Shown one piece after another: positions 11,420 to 23,800 of a DNA stretch of 64,000 nt. Both the position numbers and the translations under genes were made by a program. This DNA is from Agriotes lineatus. Its lineage: Eukaryota; Arthropoda; Insecta; Coleoptera; Elateridae. Under the pieces are notes generated by a model. That model did no database searches. It was not told the origin of the DNA and saw nothing but the letters and a program-made list of their open reading frames with translations. The stretch lies in NCBI GenBank assembly GCA_940337035.1, contig CALNHX010003618.1, positions 62,001-126,000 of the forward strand, read 5' to 3'. Each line of letters starts with the position of its first letter. Positions within the stretch are counted from its first letter, which is position 1.

Positions 11420-12698
11420 CGAGGGTAGTTCAATAAATCCTTAGAAAAAGAGAGAAAACGAAATTGAGGTGGATCTTTATTTACTTTTCAACGTAATCGC
11501 CTTTTAGCTCTATACACTTTTCCAAACGTTTCTCCAACTTTTTTAAACCATCTAAAAAGTAAGATTTCGGAAGGTCCTCAAAATAGGCATCTGTTTGGGC
11601 GATGACCTCTTCGTTCGACGTAAACCGCCTTGAGCCAAGCCATTTTTTAAAGTTTTCAAATTAAAAAAAAGTCACTTGGGGCCAAATCCGGCGATTACGG
11701 TGGATGCTGTAGTAACTCGAACTTTAATTCCATGATTTTGGCCATCGCAACTGCACAGGTGTGCACCCGCGCATTGTCTTGATGGAAAAGGATCTTTTTC
11801 TTTTGCAAATGGGGACGTTTTTTCTTAATTTCTTCGCTCAACCGGTCCAGTAACGACGCATAATACTCTCCAGTTATCGTTTTTCATTTTTCCAAGTAAT
11901 CGATGCAGATGATTCCTCGTGCATCCCAAAAAACTGTGGCCATCACCTTACCAGCCAATTTCACCGTTTTCGCCTTCTTTGGAGCCCGTTCCCCTTCAAA
12001 AACCCACTGTTTTGACTGTTCCTTTGTCTCGGGAGTGTAGTGGTGTATCCACGTTTCGTCCACAGTTATGTATCGACGCAGAAACTCCTCAGGATTGCGA
12101 CGAAAATAGTCTCTGAGTCGACTACACGAGTACGTTTATTCTCCACCGACAGCAAATGCGGCACCCATCTTGCCGAAATTTTTTTCACGCCCAATTTTTT
12201 GTGCAAAATTGAAAACACTGTACCTTGCGATATGCCCATAGCTTCAACTATTTCGCGCACTTTGATTCTTCGATTACTCAAAATCATGTCGTGGATTTTG
12301 TCAATCATTTCGGGCGTTGTCACTTCAACTGGACGTCCTGAACGAGGTGCATCTCTTGTGGATGTACGGCCACGTTTAAACTCATTTACCCAATTGTATA
12401 TAGATGCAACCACAGGAGCAGATGTGTCATGAACTTCATATTACTCAGCTTTCATCTCTTTCGGTGTTAAGCCTTTTAAATAAAAGTGTTTAATTACCGC
12501 TCGAAACTCACTTTTTTCCATTTTTTCAAATCAACAAAAGTTTCTTGCTTCAATCGACAATAAAAACGAAACTACGTGATGGATGTGGCTGAAACTTTGA
12601 CAGTTATCAAGTGAATAATGACATTTACTAAAAAAAAGATATTTGATGCTATGAGCACGATATCTTGGATTTTCTAAGGACAAACTGAAATACCCTCG
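11420..12698 (-). mobile_element. Mariner element (1279 bp, DD34D, defective)
   Basis: Inverted ends begin CGAGGGTAGTTCAATAAATCC at the left, with the imperfect complement (CGAGGGTATTTCAGTTTGTCC when reversed) at the right. The insert is flanked by TA (11418-11419, 12699-12700). Copy 2 retains the empty site with a single TA (tttttaatatttcgtcg near 30557-30573). Length and TA target are classic for mariner. The transposase on the minus strand is damaged, so the element is not autonomous. Confidence 0.95.
11486..12521 (-). pseudogene. Mariner transposase, DD34D, with stops and a frameshift
   Basis: The ATG at 12521 starts a frame with a mariner N-terminal helix-turn-helix (FYLKGLTPKE, then WVNEFKRGRTST and RSGRPVEVTT). 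A stop follows at codon 27, after which the frame resumes. After the WVPHLL block a small deletion shifts frame ahead of the catalytic core. The core has a DETW aspartate at 12058-12060, a QDN aspartate at 11776-11778 and a PSDF aspartate at 11671-11673. That gives 93 and then 34 residues between them, the DD34D signature. Another stop lies between the first two aspartates, and the C-terminus is out of frame. It resembles irritans-type mariners by eye; a phylogeny would be needed to place it. Confidence 0.93.
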
Positions 12699-12939
12699 TA
12701 TTTCGTCGTTTTCTAGTTGAAGGCGTGTGCCATTTAGAATATATGTGATTAAACAAAGTGTTTGCTTGCTACAATACACCACCGTTTCATTGACAGAATT
12801 AATCACGTTTGATTGTTGCTTATAATATTATAGTGTCCTTCACACATCCATTTATCAGAACATTTTATTGTCTTAAAACCTCTGCAGCTTCTCAAATTAA
12901 AAATGCATTTGCAAAAATTTAAATATCCTACTTCATCTA

Positions 12940-13408
12940 CGAGGGAGGTTCGAAAATATACCCTTATTTTTCAAAATACACAAAAATGTTAATTGGAAGT
13001 ATTTGTTATAACATATCTATTAAAAATTATAATTGATTTTAAATTGTTATTTGGTCCGTTTGTTATTAAATTATTTAAAAATTGGACACAAACATGAAAT
13101 TTGTTAGCACTAATTTCGAATCACGTAATATCCTGGTTGCTAAGTGAAAGGAAACTCAGGTTTGACAGTACACGTTTATCGTATCCGTTGATAAGTTAAG
13201 TTTGAAGTATTTCATTTGGTAATACACAGGGTGGTAAGAAAAAAATAGGAGAATCCAGAAAAAATTGTTTTTGGAGCAAGTAACTGTGACTTTATATTTG
13301 ACACCTACTTTTAATTCTAAGTAACTTCTTCAAATAACATTTTTGTCTATTTTGAAAAATAAGGGTACTTTATTCTTAAACCATTTTCATATTTTTGAAC
13401 CTCCCCTG
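12940..13408. mobile_element. TA-flanked MITE (469 bp)
   Basis: Left CGAGGGAGGTTCGAAAATA and right TATTTTTGAACCTCCCCTG are inverted and flanked by TA on both sides. The inner arms both contain CCCTTATTTTTCAAAATA and the related ACAAAAATGTTA. Part of the same element is present at the same place in copy 2 (30770-30917), so it was there before the duplication. Tc1/mariner-type by target site only. Confidence 0.7.
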
Positions 13409-13549
13409 TATACATTTACATTTTGGCAAGTGCATTTTTAGTTGGAGAAGATGTAAAAACTTGTATCAGGACTAAAACTTTCTGATAAATGGATGATAAA
13501 AAAATCCATGTGTTAAAAATTTATGATGGGCTGTATATGTCATATTATA

Positions 13550-13818
13550 CAGATTGGTGGTGGATAATGTGAACATAGGCAGTCCATTGAGCTAGAATAC
13601 AGTTTATGGGCTTTGTATGTGTTAGACAGAAGTAGACATATATGATTTAAAATCTAGTATCCTAAAATTCAGTGTTTTCTATGAACACAACCTTTTGATT
13701 CTGCGGATACTAGATGTTAATCGCATATAGGTCTGTTTATGCCTAATGCATACAAAGTCTATAAACTGTATTTTAGCACATTTGATTACGTATGTTCACA
13801 TTTTCCGCCACCAATCTG
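13550..13818. mobile_element. TA-flanked MITE (269 bp), with a partial relative at 14309-14390
   Basis: CAGATTGGTGG at 13550 and CCACCAATCTG ending at 13818 are inverted and flanked by TA. The arms also share GTGAACATA, ATACAGTTTAT and CTTTGTATG blocks. One arm of the same family recurs at 14309-14390 without a partner. No coding capacity. Confidence 0.75.
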
Positions 13819-16140
13819 TATACTATGATATATATCACTGCAATGGGAAAAAATCCTCTTACTCATGATACCACATGCAACTATGGGTTTCATAATCGAA
13901 AAATTAAATTTTTGTTTATAACTCGAAAACAAAAGACGGTAGCCCATTTTGGTTTCCACTATTAAGATTTTCTCGAAAAAAGATCGAAGATGGGGGTCCA
14001 TTTTTCCATATCTCCTATAGTTATCGAATTTCCCTATGAAAACATCGAAATTGACCCAACCTGTACACTCTGGGACAGCTACCGGGTTTGTTCAGGAAAA
14101 TAAATTAGAACCCGCCTAGTAAAAGAAACGATAATTAGGTATTGTAGGTATCGGAATGTTAAGAATTTGCTACGTCTTGTAATGTCTATGACGTATTCTG
14201 AATTTCTACCCATTCAGTTTTCCGTCGGAATTTTAATGACTCTAATGTTCGCTCGTTGAAGGCACATTGGGTTGAAATGACAGAATTGGTTAAATTGCTA
14301 GTTATCAGTATACAGATTGGAGGCGGAAAATGTGAACATACGTAATCAAATGAGTTTGAATACAGTTTATGGGCTTTGTATGTGTTAGGAACTTTAAAGT
14401 TGGGTGGAAGGTTCAATTTGTTACGTAAGGTAGTGCTAAGAAGGAATTTTTTGAAATTCAACCCCTAAGAGGGTGAAAACGGGTAAAATGGGTTTTCACG
14501 AATTTCTTAATGTCTCTTACACCCGGTGCTTATTTGCCAAGATTTTCAATGCAAATGCTTAGAAACGTATTTCAGGATTTTGTCCTAATCAACCCCTAAA
14601 GGTGCAAATATGTGTTCGGGGTGAAATTTGAAAAATTTACCCCTAAGGGGGTAAAGAGATAAACTGTGTTTTCACGAACTTAAAAAATGTAGTTTTATTG
14701 ATCTTTGATTATCCCTAGCTATTGCATTGTTCTGTACTCGGTAGTACTCTGTACTGGCATAGGTATTAGAGTACTTATTGTACTGCACTTGTACTTAGTA
14801 GCTTAGTACTCGGAACAGCTCTACCATCATATTACGTAGCACTTCTTCAAACCATCTTATTCTCAGTCGCCTCCTTTATCTACCACAAATGGGCTGCCAA
14901 TACATTATTGCTTACGAGGTTTGCACTACCTTGTTTATTTCTGCATTGGTCATTCTTCTTGGTGCTCCTTGATCGTATACCGGCCCGCATATTATTTCGA
15001 CACAAAATATTGAAATTCCCTCATATCAAAAACCACTCCGAGTCAAATATCTCTAAAATTTCGTGTCAACCGACTAATGAATTCACTATACCAAATCTCC
15101 GCCTCGGCTGTGCAGATCTTTTGGTGAAGACCCCAGCCCACTAGATCCCTCCCTCGTATTGAGGGCTGCCTAAACTTGCTGTGCGATATACGTATGTGTA
15201 CACGATTCCGGTCGCCAGGAACTCTCTTGAAGTCTTGGATCTTTTTCATACGATAGGGACTCCAAAAATGAAGGCAACATCAACTTTTGAGGTATGGTCG
15301 AAGGCAAAAATCCAAAGATATGGCACTTTCTGATCTTTTTCATACAACATTAAAACCTCTCTAAACAGACATGTATAAAAATCAAAGTCTCGATATACCG
15401 ATATCAATTCAAGAATTACCGTTAACCTACTCCAAGTTCCCACGTGTGACCCAGTGCCATGGGTGTGACCCACATGCCATGAGCCAAACAATAGTTGCCA
15501 GCCCTCAAAATATCTGTATACGTCCGGTTGTTGTTATTTTCCTTAATAATAATCACATGTAAATATATAAGGCAAATCACTGCTGATGATGATGATTATA
15601 AATTATTTTTTTAAAACTTAATTAAACTTGTTCAAGTGTTTTTGCCATAACGGTTTCTTAAGAATCGCACACAACACATACAAAGTTGAATTGATTAGAT
15701 TTGCCAATTTTAAGTATTTAAGTTAATTTCATGAATTGATTTTTTGTTTTTGTTAAAATTTGATTGGAATGAAATAATAAATAAATTTGTTTTGGTTAAG
15801 CATTAAAATAAATGTTTGTTTTTATTTCATACATGATATAACAAACAGCATTTGTTTTACAGCATTCAACTGATTTCTTAAATACACTCATTAATAACAC
15901 ATTCAATTTGATAATAAATGCGAAGATAAGGTGCCAAAGTATTCTTAGAAAGCACCGAAGAGCGTGTATCAATAGTTTTTGTAACAAACTGATTCATAAC
16001 ATTGAACTGTGAAGCGGAGTGAAGTGTGTATTGACAATTTTTTTGATAAATAACTGGTTCATAACATTTCGTTGTACTAAAAACACGAAGTGATGCTGAG
16101 CATCGAAGTATTCTTGGAAAACAGCAAAGGGCGCTTTTCT
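13819..16140. other. Mostly uncharacterised repeat-derived sequence
   Basis: 13830-13990 is an inverted, diverged relative of 11280-11400 (shared core AAGAGGATTTTTTCCCA). 14455-14700 has repeated CAACCCCTAAGAGGG and TTTACCCCTAAGGGGG phrases of a dispersed repeat. 14720-14830 is rich in GAGTACT-type words like the hAT at 29426-30533 and may be a fragment of it. From 14830 to 16140 I see no gene; open frames up to 81 codons have no recognisable features. Confidence 0.5.
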
Positions 16141-16149
16141 GAGGTGGGG

Positions 16150-16300
16150 GTACTGTATTTTTTTTCTTAGGATCTTTCTTTCAGCGTATCTCAGCTTTTC
16201 TTGATCATGTTCCGTTAGAGACCACTTTTTACAACCGTAAGATATTATTGGTCTATAGTTCGATATATTTCGATTTTCGAGAACCTATTTAGAGCATTGT
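16150..16300 (-). pseudogene. LINE reverse-transcriptase C-terminal fragment
   Basis: The minus strand translates to RPIISYGCKKWSLTEHDQEK followed by LRYAERKILRK. This is the conserved segment after the polymerase palm in many insect LINEs, usually with the pattern LYGCETWTLTK...ERKILRKI. It is short and flanked by unrelated sequence, so it is a dead fragment just downstream of the zinc-finger gene. Confidence 0.75.
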
Positions 16301-16384
16301 TTTTGTAAATGTAATCACCCCTGTTACTGTACTGAATTCATCTAGCAATTTCCTCACCTCTTTAGGATCTCATATGTAAAACAT

Positions 16385-16593
16385 AATCGTCTCTTACTGT
16401 TGCTTTGTATTGAAACAGGGCAATTATAAAACTTTTCTCCTGTATAAAACCTCATATGTGTAACTAAATTACTTTTATCTACTGTTCTGTGTTCTCAAAT
16501 GGAGTAAATACAAGACTTCTCTCCTGTATGAGTTCTCATATGACTAAAAAAACTAGTTTTATCTACTGTTTTGTATACACAAGCCAAGTAACA
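16385..16593 (-). pseudogene. Decayed zinc fingers beyond the stop of the C2H2 gene
   Basis: Immediately after the stop codon of the zinc-finger ORF, the same frame still reads finger-like sequence: SHMRTHTGEK, then a stop, then EHRTVDKSNLVTHMRFYTGEK, then a last degenerate unit. Cysteines and histidines are partly lost (CIYSI in place of CxxC, RFY in place of RIH). The array was therefore once at least two to three fingers longer at its C-terminal end. The present stop truncates it. Confidence 0.85.
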
Positions 16594-18003
16594 TTAGAGC
16601 TTCTCTCCTGTGTAAGTCTTCATGTGTCTAACTAAACTTTTTTTTTCTGCCGTTCTGTATTCGCAAACAGAACAACTATATGGCTTCTCTCCTGTATGAG
16701 TTCTCATATGTTTAACTAACTGATCTTTAGTTACTGTTCTGTGTTCACAAACGGAACAAATATAAGGCTTTTCTCCTGTGTGAATTCTCATATGTCTAAC
16801 TAAATCACTTTTATTTGATGTTCTGTATTCACAAACGGAACAAATATATGGTTTCTCTCCTGTATGAGTTCTCATATGTAAAACTAAATTAGTTTTCTGT
16901 GCTGTTCTGTATTCACAAACAGAACAACTATATGGCTTCTCTCCTGTATGAGTTCTTATATGTGTAACTAAGTCACCTTTAGATACTGTTCTGTGTTCGC
17001 AAAAAGAGCAACTATATGGCTTCTCACCTGTATGAGTTCTCATATGTTTAACTAACTCACCTTTAGTTACTGTTCTGTGTTCGCAAATAGAGCAAATAAA
17101 CGGTTTCTCTCCTGTATGAGTCCTCAAGTGTGTAACTAAATTACTTTTCTGTGTTCCTTTAAAATTACAAACAGAGCAACTATATGGCTTCTCTCCTGTG
17201 TGAATTCTCATATGTCTAACTAAATCACTTTTATTTGATGTTCTGTATTCACAAACGGAGCAAATATATGGTTTCTCTCCTGTATGAGTTCTCATATGTA
17301 AAACTAAATTAGTTTTCTGTGCTGTTCTGTATTCGCAAACAGAACAACTATATGGCTTCTCTCCTGTGTGAATTCTCATATGTAACACTAACTTAGTTTT
17401 CTGTGCTGTTCTGTACTCGCAAACAGAACAACTATATGGCTTCTCTCCTGTGTGAATTTTCATATGTAAAACTAAATTACTTTTCTGTGCTGTTTTGTAC
17501 TCGCAAACAGAACAACTATATGGTTTCTCTCCTGTATGAGTTCTCATATGTTTAACTAGCTCACCTTTAGATACTGTTCTGTGTTCGCAAATAGAGCAAA
17601 TAAAAGGTTTCTTTCCTGTATGAGTTCTCATATGTCTAACTAAATCACTTTTATTTGATGTTCTGTATTCACAAACGGAGCAAATATATGGTTTCTCTCC
17701 TGTATGAGTTCTCATATGTAAAACTAAATTATTTTTCTGTGCTGTTCTGTATTCGCAAACAGAACAACCATATGGCTTCTCTCCTGTGTGAATTCTCATA
17801 TGTACAACTAAACTTCTTTTCTCTGCTGTTCTGTATTCACAAAAGGAGCAAATATACCGTTTCTCTCCTGCATGAGTTTTCATATGTTTACCTAAATTAA
17901 TATTTTCATGTTTGATGTATTCCTTATCAAAATTTTCATTGTTATCCACGTTCTGCAATAAGTGAGATGCAGTTCCTGTAGAACTACCAGATTTATTATC
18001 CAT
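16594..18003 (-). CDS. Tandem C2H2 zinc-finger protein (469 aa, 15 fingers)
   Basis: This uninterrupted frame starts with MDNKSGSST and has a short acidic, low-complexity N-terminus of about 45 residues. It then runs as an almost unbroken array of 28-residue C2H2 fingers joined by TGEKPY linkers. I count 15 fingers; the last has tyrosine in place of the final histidine (HMKTY). A degenerate half-finger (HMKTHAGEK) precedes the first. Fingers fall into a few near-identical types (TAQKTNLVLH, TSNKSDLVRH, TVTKGELVKH) recurring in order, so the array grew by block duplication. The start is supported by the good context AAACTATGG. A four-codon upstream ORF (ATG AAC AAT AAA TAA) lies just before it. 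No KRAB, ZAD or BTB domain is visible. Such proteins bind DNA in the nucleus; the target here is unknown. It may be a recent retrocopy or a single-exon gene. Confidence 0.9.
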   Translation of the reverse strand: MDNKSGSSTGTASHLLQNVDNNENFDKEYIKHENINLGKHMKTHAGEKRYICSFCEYRTAEKRSLVVHMRIHTGEKPYGCSVCEYRTAQKNNLVLHMRTHTGEKPYICSVCEYRTSNKSDLVRHMRTHTGKKPFICSICEHRTVSKGELVKHMRTHTGEKPYSCSVCEYKTAQKSNLVLHMKIHTGEKPYSCSVCEYRTAQKTKLVLHMRIHTGEKPYSCSVCEYRTAQKTNLVLHMRTHTGEKPYICSVCEYRTSNKSDLVRHMRIHTGEKPYSCSVCNFKGTQKSNLVTHLRTHTGEKPFICSICEHRTVTKGELVKHMRTHTGEKPYSCSFCEHRTVSKGDLVTHIRTHTGEKPYSCSVCEYRTAQKTNLVLHMRTHTGEKPYICSVCEYRTSNKSDLVRHMRIHTGEKPYICSVCEHRTVTKDQLVKHMRTHTGEKPYSCSVCEYRTAEKKSLVRHMKTYTGEKL

Positions 18004-18800
18004 AGTTTCTTATTTATTGTTCATTATATTTGTTTAAACGTCCAAAGCGCCTTTCAATCATGCTCAATCAATGAAATTGAAATGTCTTCACACCTGCAAC
18101 AAAAATAGGTTGTCATTAACCTACTATGAATGTAGAAATCGTTGAGCATTGGACAGATTTTTTAAATTTTTACTGTAAATTCTAAGATATTTGTTTTCAC
18201 TTTTGTTAGGGCGATGCAACAAGAAAATTCTAGTTACAAATGGTTGCGTTCAATTTGATAATTGAATCACTTATTGCTAAAGCTCCCTAAGTTGTTTTTA
18301 CATCAAATTGAGTAGAATAGACCATCAAACCCATGAGAAAGTCATTGACTTAGACTTAGGATGTTTTAGCACTATATGTTAGGTGACATGTTTCAATTAC
18401 TTCCATTTGTAGTATGCTGACTTATGGGACTTTAGCAGCAATCGATGTAAACATGTAAAAACTGTGGGTTTTTATGGTGTACCCAATTTGACGTAAAAAT
18501 TACTTAGAGTGTATTAGCTATAACCGATTCAATTAGAATTATGGTTAGTTTCGATATTTAATTCTGATATATAATACTATAAGTACTCGAAGGTATGTGG
18601 ATTATTTTTGGGGTAGTAGGTATCACAAAGATCTACTGCGCTTGGGTACAAATAGGAGAGTTGCCGAGCAACGCGTCCTATTGCAGACGCAATAGACAGG
18701 AGTGATACCCCCCCAAAAATAGTCTGCCTAACTTTGACTACAAATAGTATTTATGTAAACACCTTCAATAAATATTTTAATCCATTTTTTTAATCAAAAT
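18004..18800. other. Intergenic, with a small hairpin element at 18592-18730
   Basis: Bases 18594-18630 (GGTATGTGGATTATTTTTGG onward to GTATCAC) are repeated inverted at 18698-18730 (GTGATACCCCCCCAAAAATA). The result is a foldback of about 140 bp of MITE size. No gene is evident in the rest of the interval, which would include any promoter of the minus-strand zinc-finger gene. Confidence 0.5.
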
Positions 18801-20899
18801 TTGATATTAATATTAACAACGTTAATGAATTTATCTGTTACTTTATTTCCACATTGTATAGGTGCTTGAAAGACTATTAACTAACTTACTGTACTACATG
18901 TAATTTGCATATTTTGTATATGTTTGTACTTATTAACCAAGTGCTAAATAAAATATTATTATTATTATTATTTATTGCCCTAAACTGACAGAACTAAATT
19001 GTTATTTTTCTGCTAAATCAGAGAAAATGTTTTTTCCGCCAATCGTACTAGAATTGACACATTATTGATAAAATTTTGTTGAGCAAAAACATTCCATTAC
19101 ATCAGCCGTTGCTAAGTAATTTACAATAAAACTGTACAGGAATAATATTCCCGTTCTAAGCCGAGAATATTCAAGTACTATTTCTAATTTTTTTAATTAC
19201 TCATATCCATCGGCGAAAAATAGTATGTGTGTCTTGGATGAAAAGCGTAACATTCTCAGACTTCTGTGTTCTTGGGCTCGGCATTCGTGTTCTTTGGCTC
19301 GGCATTCGCCTTGCCCAACAATATTCACAGTCGTCTGGTCATATTACGCTTTTCATCCTAAATACACAATGTACTATTTACCTGACTAGTCAGAGAAAAT
19401 ACAGTTTGTTTTGTTGGTTTTGTGTGGAATCTATACCAAGAACTCTCCAGTGCATTCTGTACAACTCAAAATGATTATAACGTTTATTTGAAGGTAGCTA
19501 TTTCCCTGTTTGTAGAAAAAATAGCATATTTTATTCGGAACCAAAACACTTTTCACGACTAATATGTAGTTCTCGAACTCACTTCCTTCGTCCAAGAAAC
19601 GTCTACATATTCATCGCAAAAAGTGATTCATTAGCTCCTTATAAAATAGTAAACTATTTCCATATTCAATAAAAATTATGTATACGCACCTCAAGCCTGT
19701 GAAGTAAATGAGTAAATCTGCATAATTAGACTAGACATGTTGCTATTGAGCCAGATGCTATATTTTTTAAGTTTTGCCCTTGATCTGAAAGAGGAGAATA
19801 TTCATTTTATAAATTAATGTTTTTTAGTTGCTTAATAAAGTATAAACGTTTACAAATATTGTAGCAGTAGGTACATACAAACTATATAGTACATACCAAA
19901 CAAGTTCAAAAATTCAAGAGGTTAGCATTTAGAGGTAGAGAATTTGAGAATTCTACTGAATCTACCGTATGTATGTAATGTACCCTATTAATAAGTTAGT
20001 GATGCACAAAATTTCGACAATAACCACCCAGTTTAGCACATGTTAAGTTACGTTACATATATGGGTAAATTTTACATAATAGGAGAATCCTATGTCCAGG
20101 CCCATATTTCCGTAACTAAAAGGGTTATCACGGTGATCTAAAAAATAAAATGAACTTCCTGTGTCATCCTAATAGGTTTTTGTACCGATTCGCTTACAAG
20201 TAGAAGTGCACTTATAAGTTATACTTTTTAAAAATAAAAAATGTCATTTCGGTAACTCTCCCTTAACAAAATTCCAGAAGTAAAGTTTTGTTTTTAAAGA
20301 GAAAATAAAAATGAATGTAACCTAAAAATTTTTTAACTTTTAACTGCTATTTTTATTAAAACTGAATTCTATGGAAATGTAATTCATGTTAATTTTAATA
20401 CAAGCAAAATAAAGTTGTTCGTCCGGATGATTTTTCATCATTTCGGTAACGGGTCAAACATACAAGCGTATGTCGGTTCTAGAACATTGTAAAACCTGCG
20501 CACGCACTTTAAAAGTTCACGTGTTGTGTATGCTATGCAAATAGACCGGTAAGTCTTTGAACATATTTACTGTTTTTGATATAATAACAATTATTAAACA
20601 GAAAATGCATGCGCACCTTTATTGTTTGTCAATCCGGAAACTAGTGTTTTCAGTAGTTTGTGTATACTTTGCACAAATATTAATTTTTATCTTGGTAATA
20701 TACGTAGCCTTAAACATAACCTTTAAATGTGAATTCGCTCTGTTGATAATGTAGGTTGCTATTGATATTTCCACTTCATTTCATCATTTCGGTAACATTT
20801 AGAAATCTTACAGACGTTACCGAATTGACGTGGTTGTTACCAAATTGACTCACGTTTTCCCTTGTAAAATCATTCTTTTGCAAATTTGCTTACTGGGAG

Positions 20900-23800
20900 C
20901 ATTATTGTAGATCAAGCTGGATCAAGAGCGATATTCAATATTAAAAGAAAAATTAAAAAGAGATCGCTAGTTATCTTTGTTAAAATGAGAGAATGAAAAG
21001 ATAAGGAAAAAACTCGAAGAAAAACAAAATAAGCAAAGAGAAATCAAGATTAAGGTTAAAATAGGAAAAAAGGATGAGGACTCCAACACGGATTTGCTCA
21101 CAGAATTCGAGTCACAGTAACTGAAAATAAAATAAAAGAGGGGATAAACAAAAATACACAGGAAAAAGAAAGTCTACGATAAGCGAAAAATATAAAGGTA
21201 GGCACAATAATGTAAAAGAACTTCCTTTAACAAATGTTCTCGGCTTTTCGGATAATAAAAACCACAATGACACTGTAATTCAAAAAGGCAAGGACAGCAA
21301 ATCATATAAGTGCAAAATTGTGCCAAAAAAACCTACAAACAAACGCAGAAAGAAGCAAGAACAGGATTCTTCATTGAAAAAATAAAAAGAACTTAAAATT
21401 ATTAAGTCATTGAACAAAAGAACCAGAAAAAAATAGAGAAATAAATGGAAGAAAGCTAGTAAACGATATCGAAATAAGAAGATGTTAAGGTTAGCAACAA
21501 AAAAATATCTAATAAATAATTCGCCACCAACTACTGATAATGAAGATGTAGAAGAAAACATGCATCAGCAAATAATTATGCCATTACGAGAAGCTGCAGC
21601 TAAGCACAAAATAAATGACAAATCAATAAGTAATTCTTCACAGCAAAAAACACCCCATCTCATAGTATCAATAACAGACAGGAATCTGAGAACAATTGGC
21701 CAACAAGCAGAATGAATGTGGGCAGAAAAAGTCAAAATAGAGCGAGTGTTCATAAAAAACTAAAAGAAGCAGAGAAAAAAATGGTGGAATTAAAGAAAAA
21801 TTTAGAGAAGTATAAAATACAAATGCAAAGACCCAAGCTACAAACCATAATACGCCAATCTACCTCAAAAACAGCAATTTCCTCAAATACGAAAATAAAT
21901 CACATAACTGAAGGACACAAAATTCCCAATGACATTAAGAAACGTCTATTATTTGGTGAAGTTCTATGCGCCCAGTTATTAGAAAATGCAAAAACTGTGA
22001 GTAACCAAAAAGAAAAAGAAACAGCAAAAGTAGTCGGCGGTAAAATTATGAAAAAATATAAAATGATTGGACAGGCGAAAAATATTATTACATCTAAAAT
22101 GCACCAAAAACAAATAAGTAACTTGCATTTGACTCAATACGAAAGAAAAAAACGGAATGATGTAATATCACAAAGAATTAAAAAATCGGTAAGAATTTTT
22201 GGAGAGAGATAACATTTCAAAAATGAGTCCTGGAAAGAAGGATTATGTTAGAAACGGAAAAATAAAGAAGCAAAAAAGATTACTAATGGATTCCTACAAA
22301 CATTTGTATAAAAATCTGGTGTGATACACTCACACAACTTCCTTTTACAGTGATCTTATAATTAGTCAAAAATTTCATTTTTAATTTTTAACCATTTGTT
22401 AAAAATTTTAAAAAATTACAAATTCTACAAAAACGGTACAAAATCGAGTGTTAGTTGAAGAGACAAATTTTCTCTAGAATTTTAAGGTGAATTCAAAAAT
22501 GTAATAATATACCGGGTGTTTTATTTAAAATAGGAGTTAATAAAAAAAATAGAAAAAAAAACAAAAGAAACCCACTTTAGAAGTATTCAACTGGAAAATC
22601 ACCTATCTCACATCAATACACATTAAAAATGTAAGAAAAATGTGAAGTTTAAAAAAAATCGTTAGAGCCGTTTTTGAAAAAATCGAAAAAAACTGAAAAA
22701 TCACAAGAGTAAACACCTACTTCCGGTTATGCGATTTTCTTCAAAAGCTTGCTGTCTCATCTACATAGTACACAAAACTTATATATGAAGTTTCAATGCC
22801 ATACCTCTTTTCGTTTTTGAGATATTCTGTTCACAGACACACAGACACACAGACAGACACACAGACAGACAGACAGACAGACAGACCAATGAAAAAAAAT
22901 ATGTTTTTTGGGATCAGGGGACTCGAAAACGTGAAGATCTGTTGAAAACTCAATTTCGAATTTTTGGGGTGAATCCAATACTTCCTTTATAGTAGTAAAA
23001 GGAAGTAAAAAGTAGTAAAAGTACATTCAAACAGAAGGGATTATAATTTCACAATCCACATTTTGGATCGGTCAACCCAAACAAAGTGATCGAAAAACGT
23101 GTGCTTGTGTTAAGCACGCAAATATATTTTTTATTATAACAAAAATGCACAGCACAAATTTTATAAAAGCAAGGCGATCTTGTGAATTTGTAGCCGCTTG
23201 GTCTGTCATACAAAAAATGAGGAGTGTATGTTTAGACGATGTTCAAATTGGCGACAAAAAATATGTTATATACAAGAAGAAATAAAACAAAGTTTAAACA
23301 AAAAAATGTGCTTTTACCAATGGGAATCTATAAACGAAGAAAAGAATATAAGGGGTCAAATGAAGAAAATTAGAAAAACAGTGAAAATACTAAAATGCAC
23401 TACAGTAAGACAAATATTAAAAGTTCTTAATAAGCAAGCAGAGAGTTCTTAAAGCACACTTTTATTATGATACCAGATACAACAACTACAAAACAAGAAA
23501 AAGTCCATCAGTCCAGAAGAAATAATAATAGAAGCAGACTTTGCAAAAAATTACATTGCGAAATATTCATCGGAAGTCCAGTTCACACATTTCGGCGCAT
23601 CTAAAAGCAAATATCGCTTCATACCAGAATATACTACTTTCGTCGTAAACCATCTTCTCCGGTTGAGAACCATCAGTCCTACGCTATTTGGGCCCACCTT
23701 GACAAACTACTGATGGATTTAGCTGTAACGTATCGTAATACGTCGAAGTTGCTATTCTTTTCTGACGAACCAACACCACAATACAGAAATAGACAAAACT

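Larger units (their letters stand above)
4265..13080. repeat. Long direct repeat, copy 1
   Basis: This stretch realigns base for base, with scattered substitutions and small indels, to 18803-30917 in the same orientation once private insertions are set aside. Shared parts are 4265-5490, both ends of the transposon at 5490-7243, the 7243-7740 flank, the minisatellite, 11080-11419 and 12700-13080 with its MITE. Private to this copy are the hAT (5962-6462), P element (7745-10243) and mariner (11420-12698). It lacks about 4.05 kb found in copy 2 (20289-24340). A segmental duplication is the simplest reading; two copies of a larger composite repeat is the alternative. Confidence 0.85.

Noticed and set aside
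12040..12432. 130-codon plus-strand ORF
   Set aside because: It is antisense to the mariner transposase DNA-binding domain.
17655..17900. Plus-strand 81-codon frame
   Set aside because: It is the antisense of the zinc-finger array and repeats with its period.
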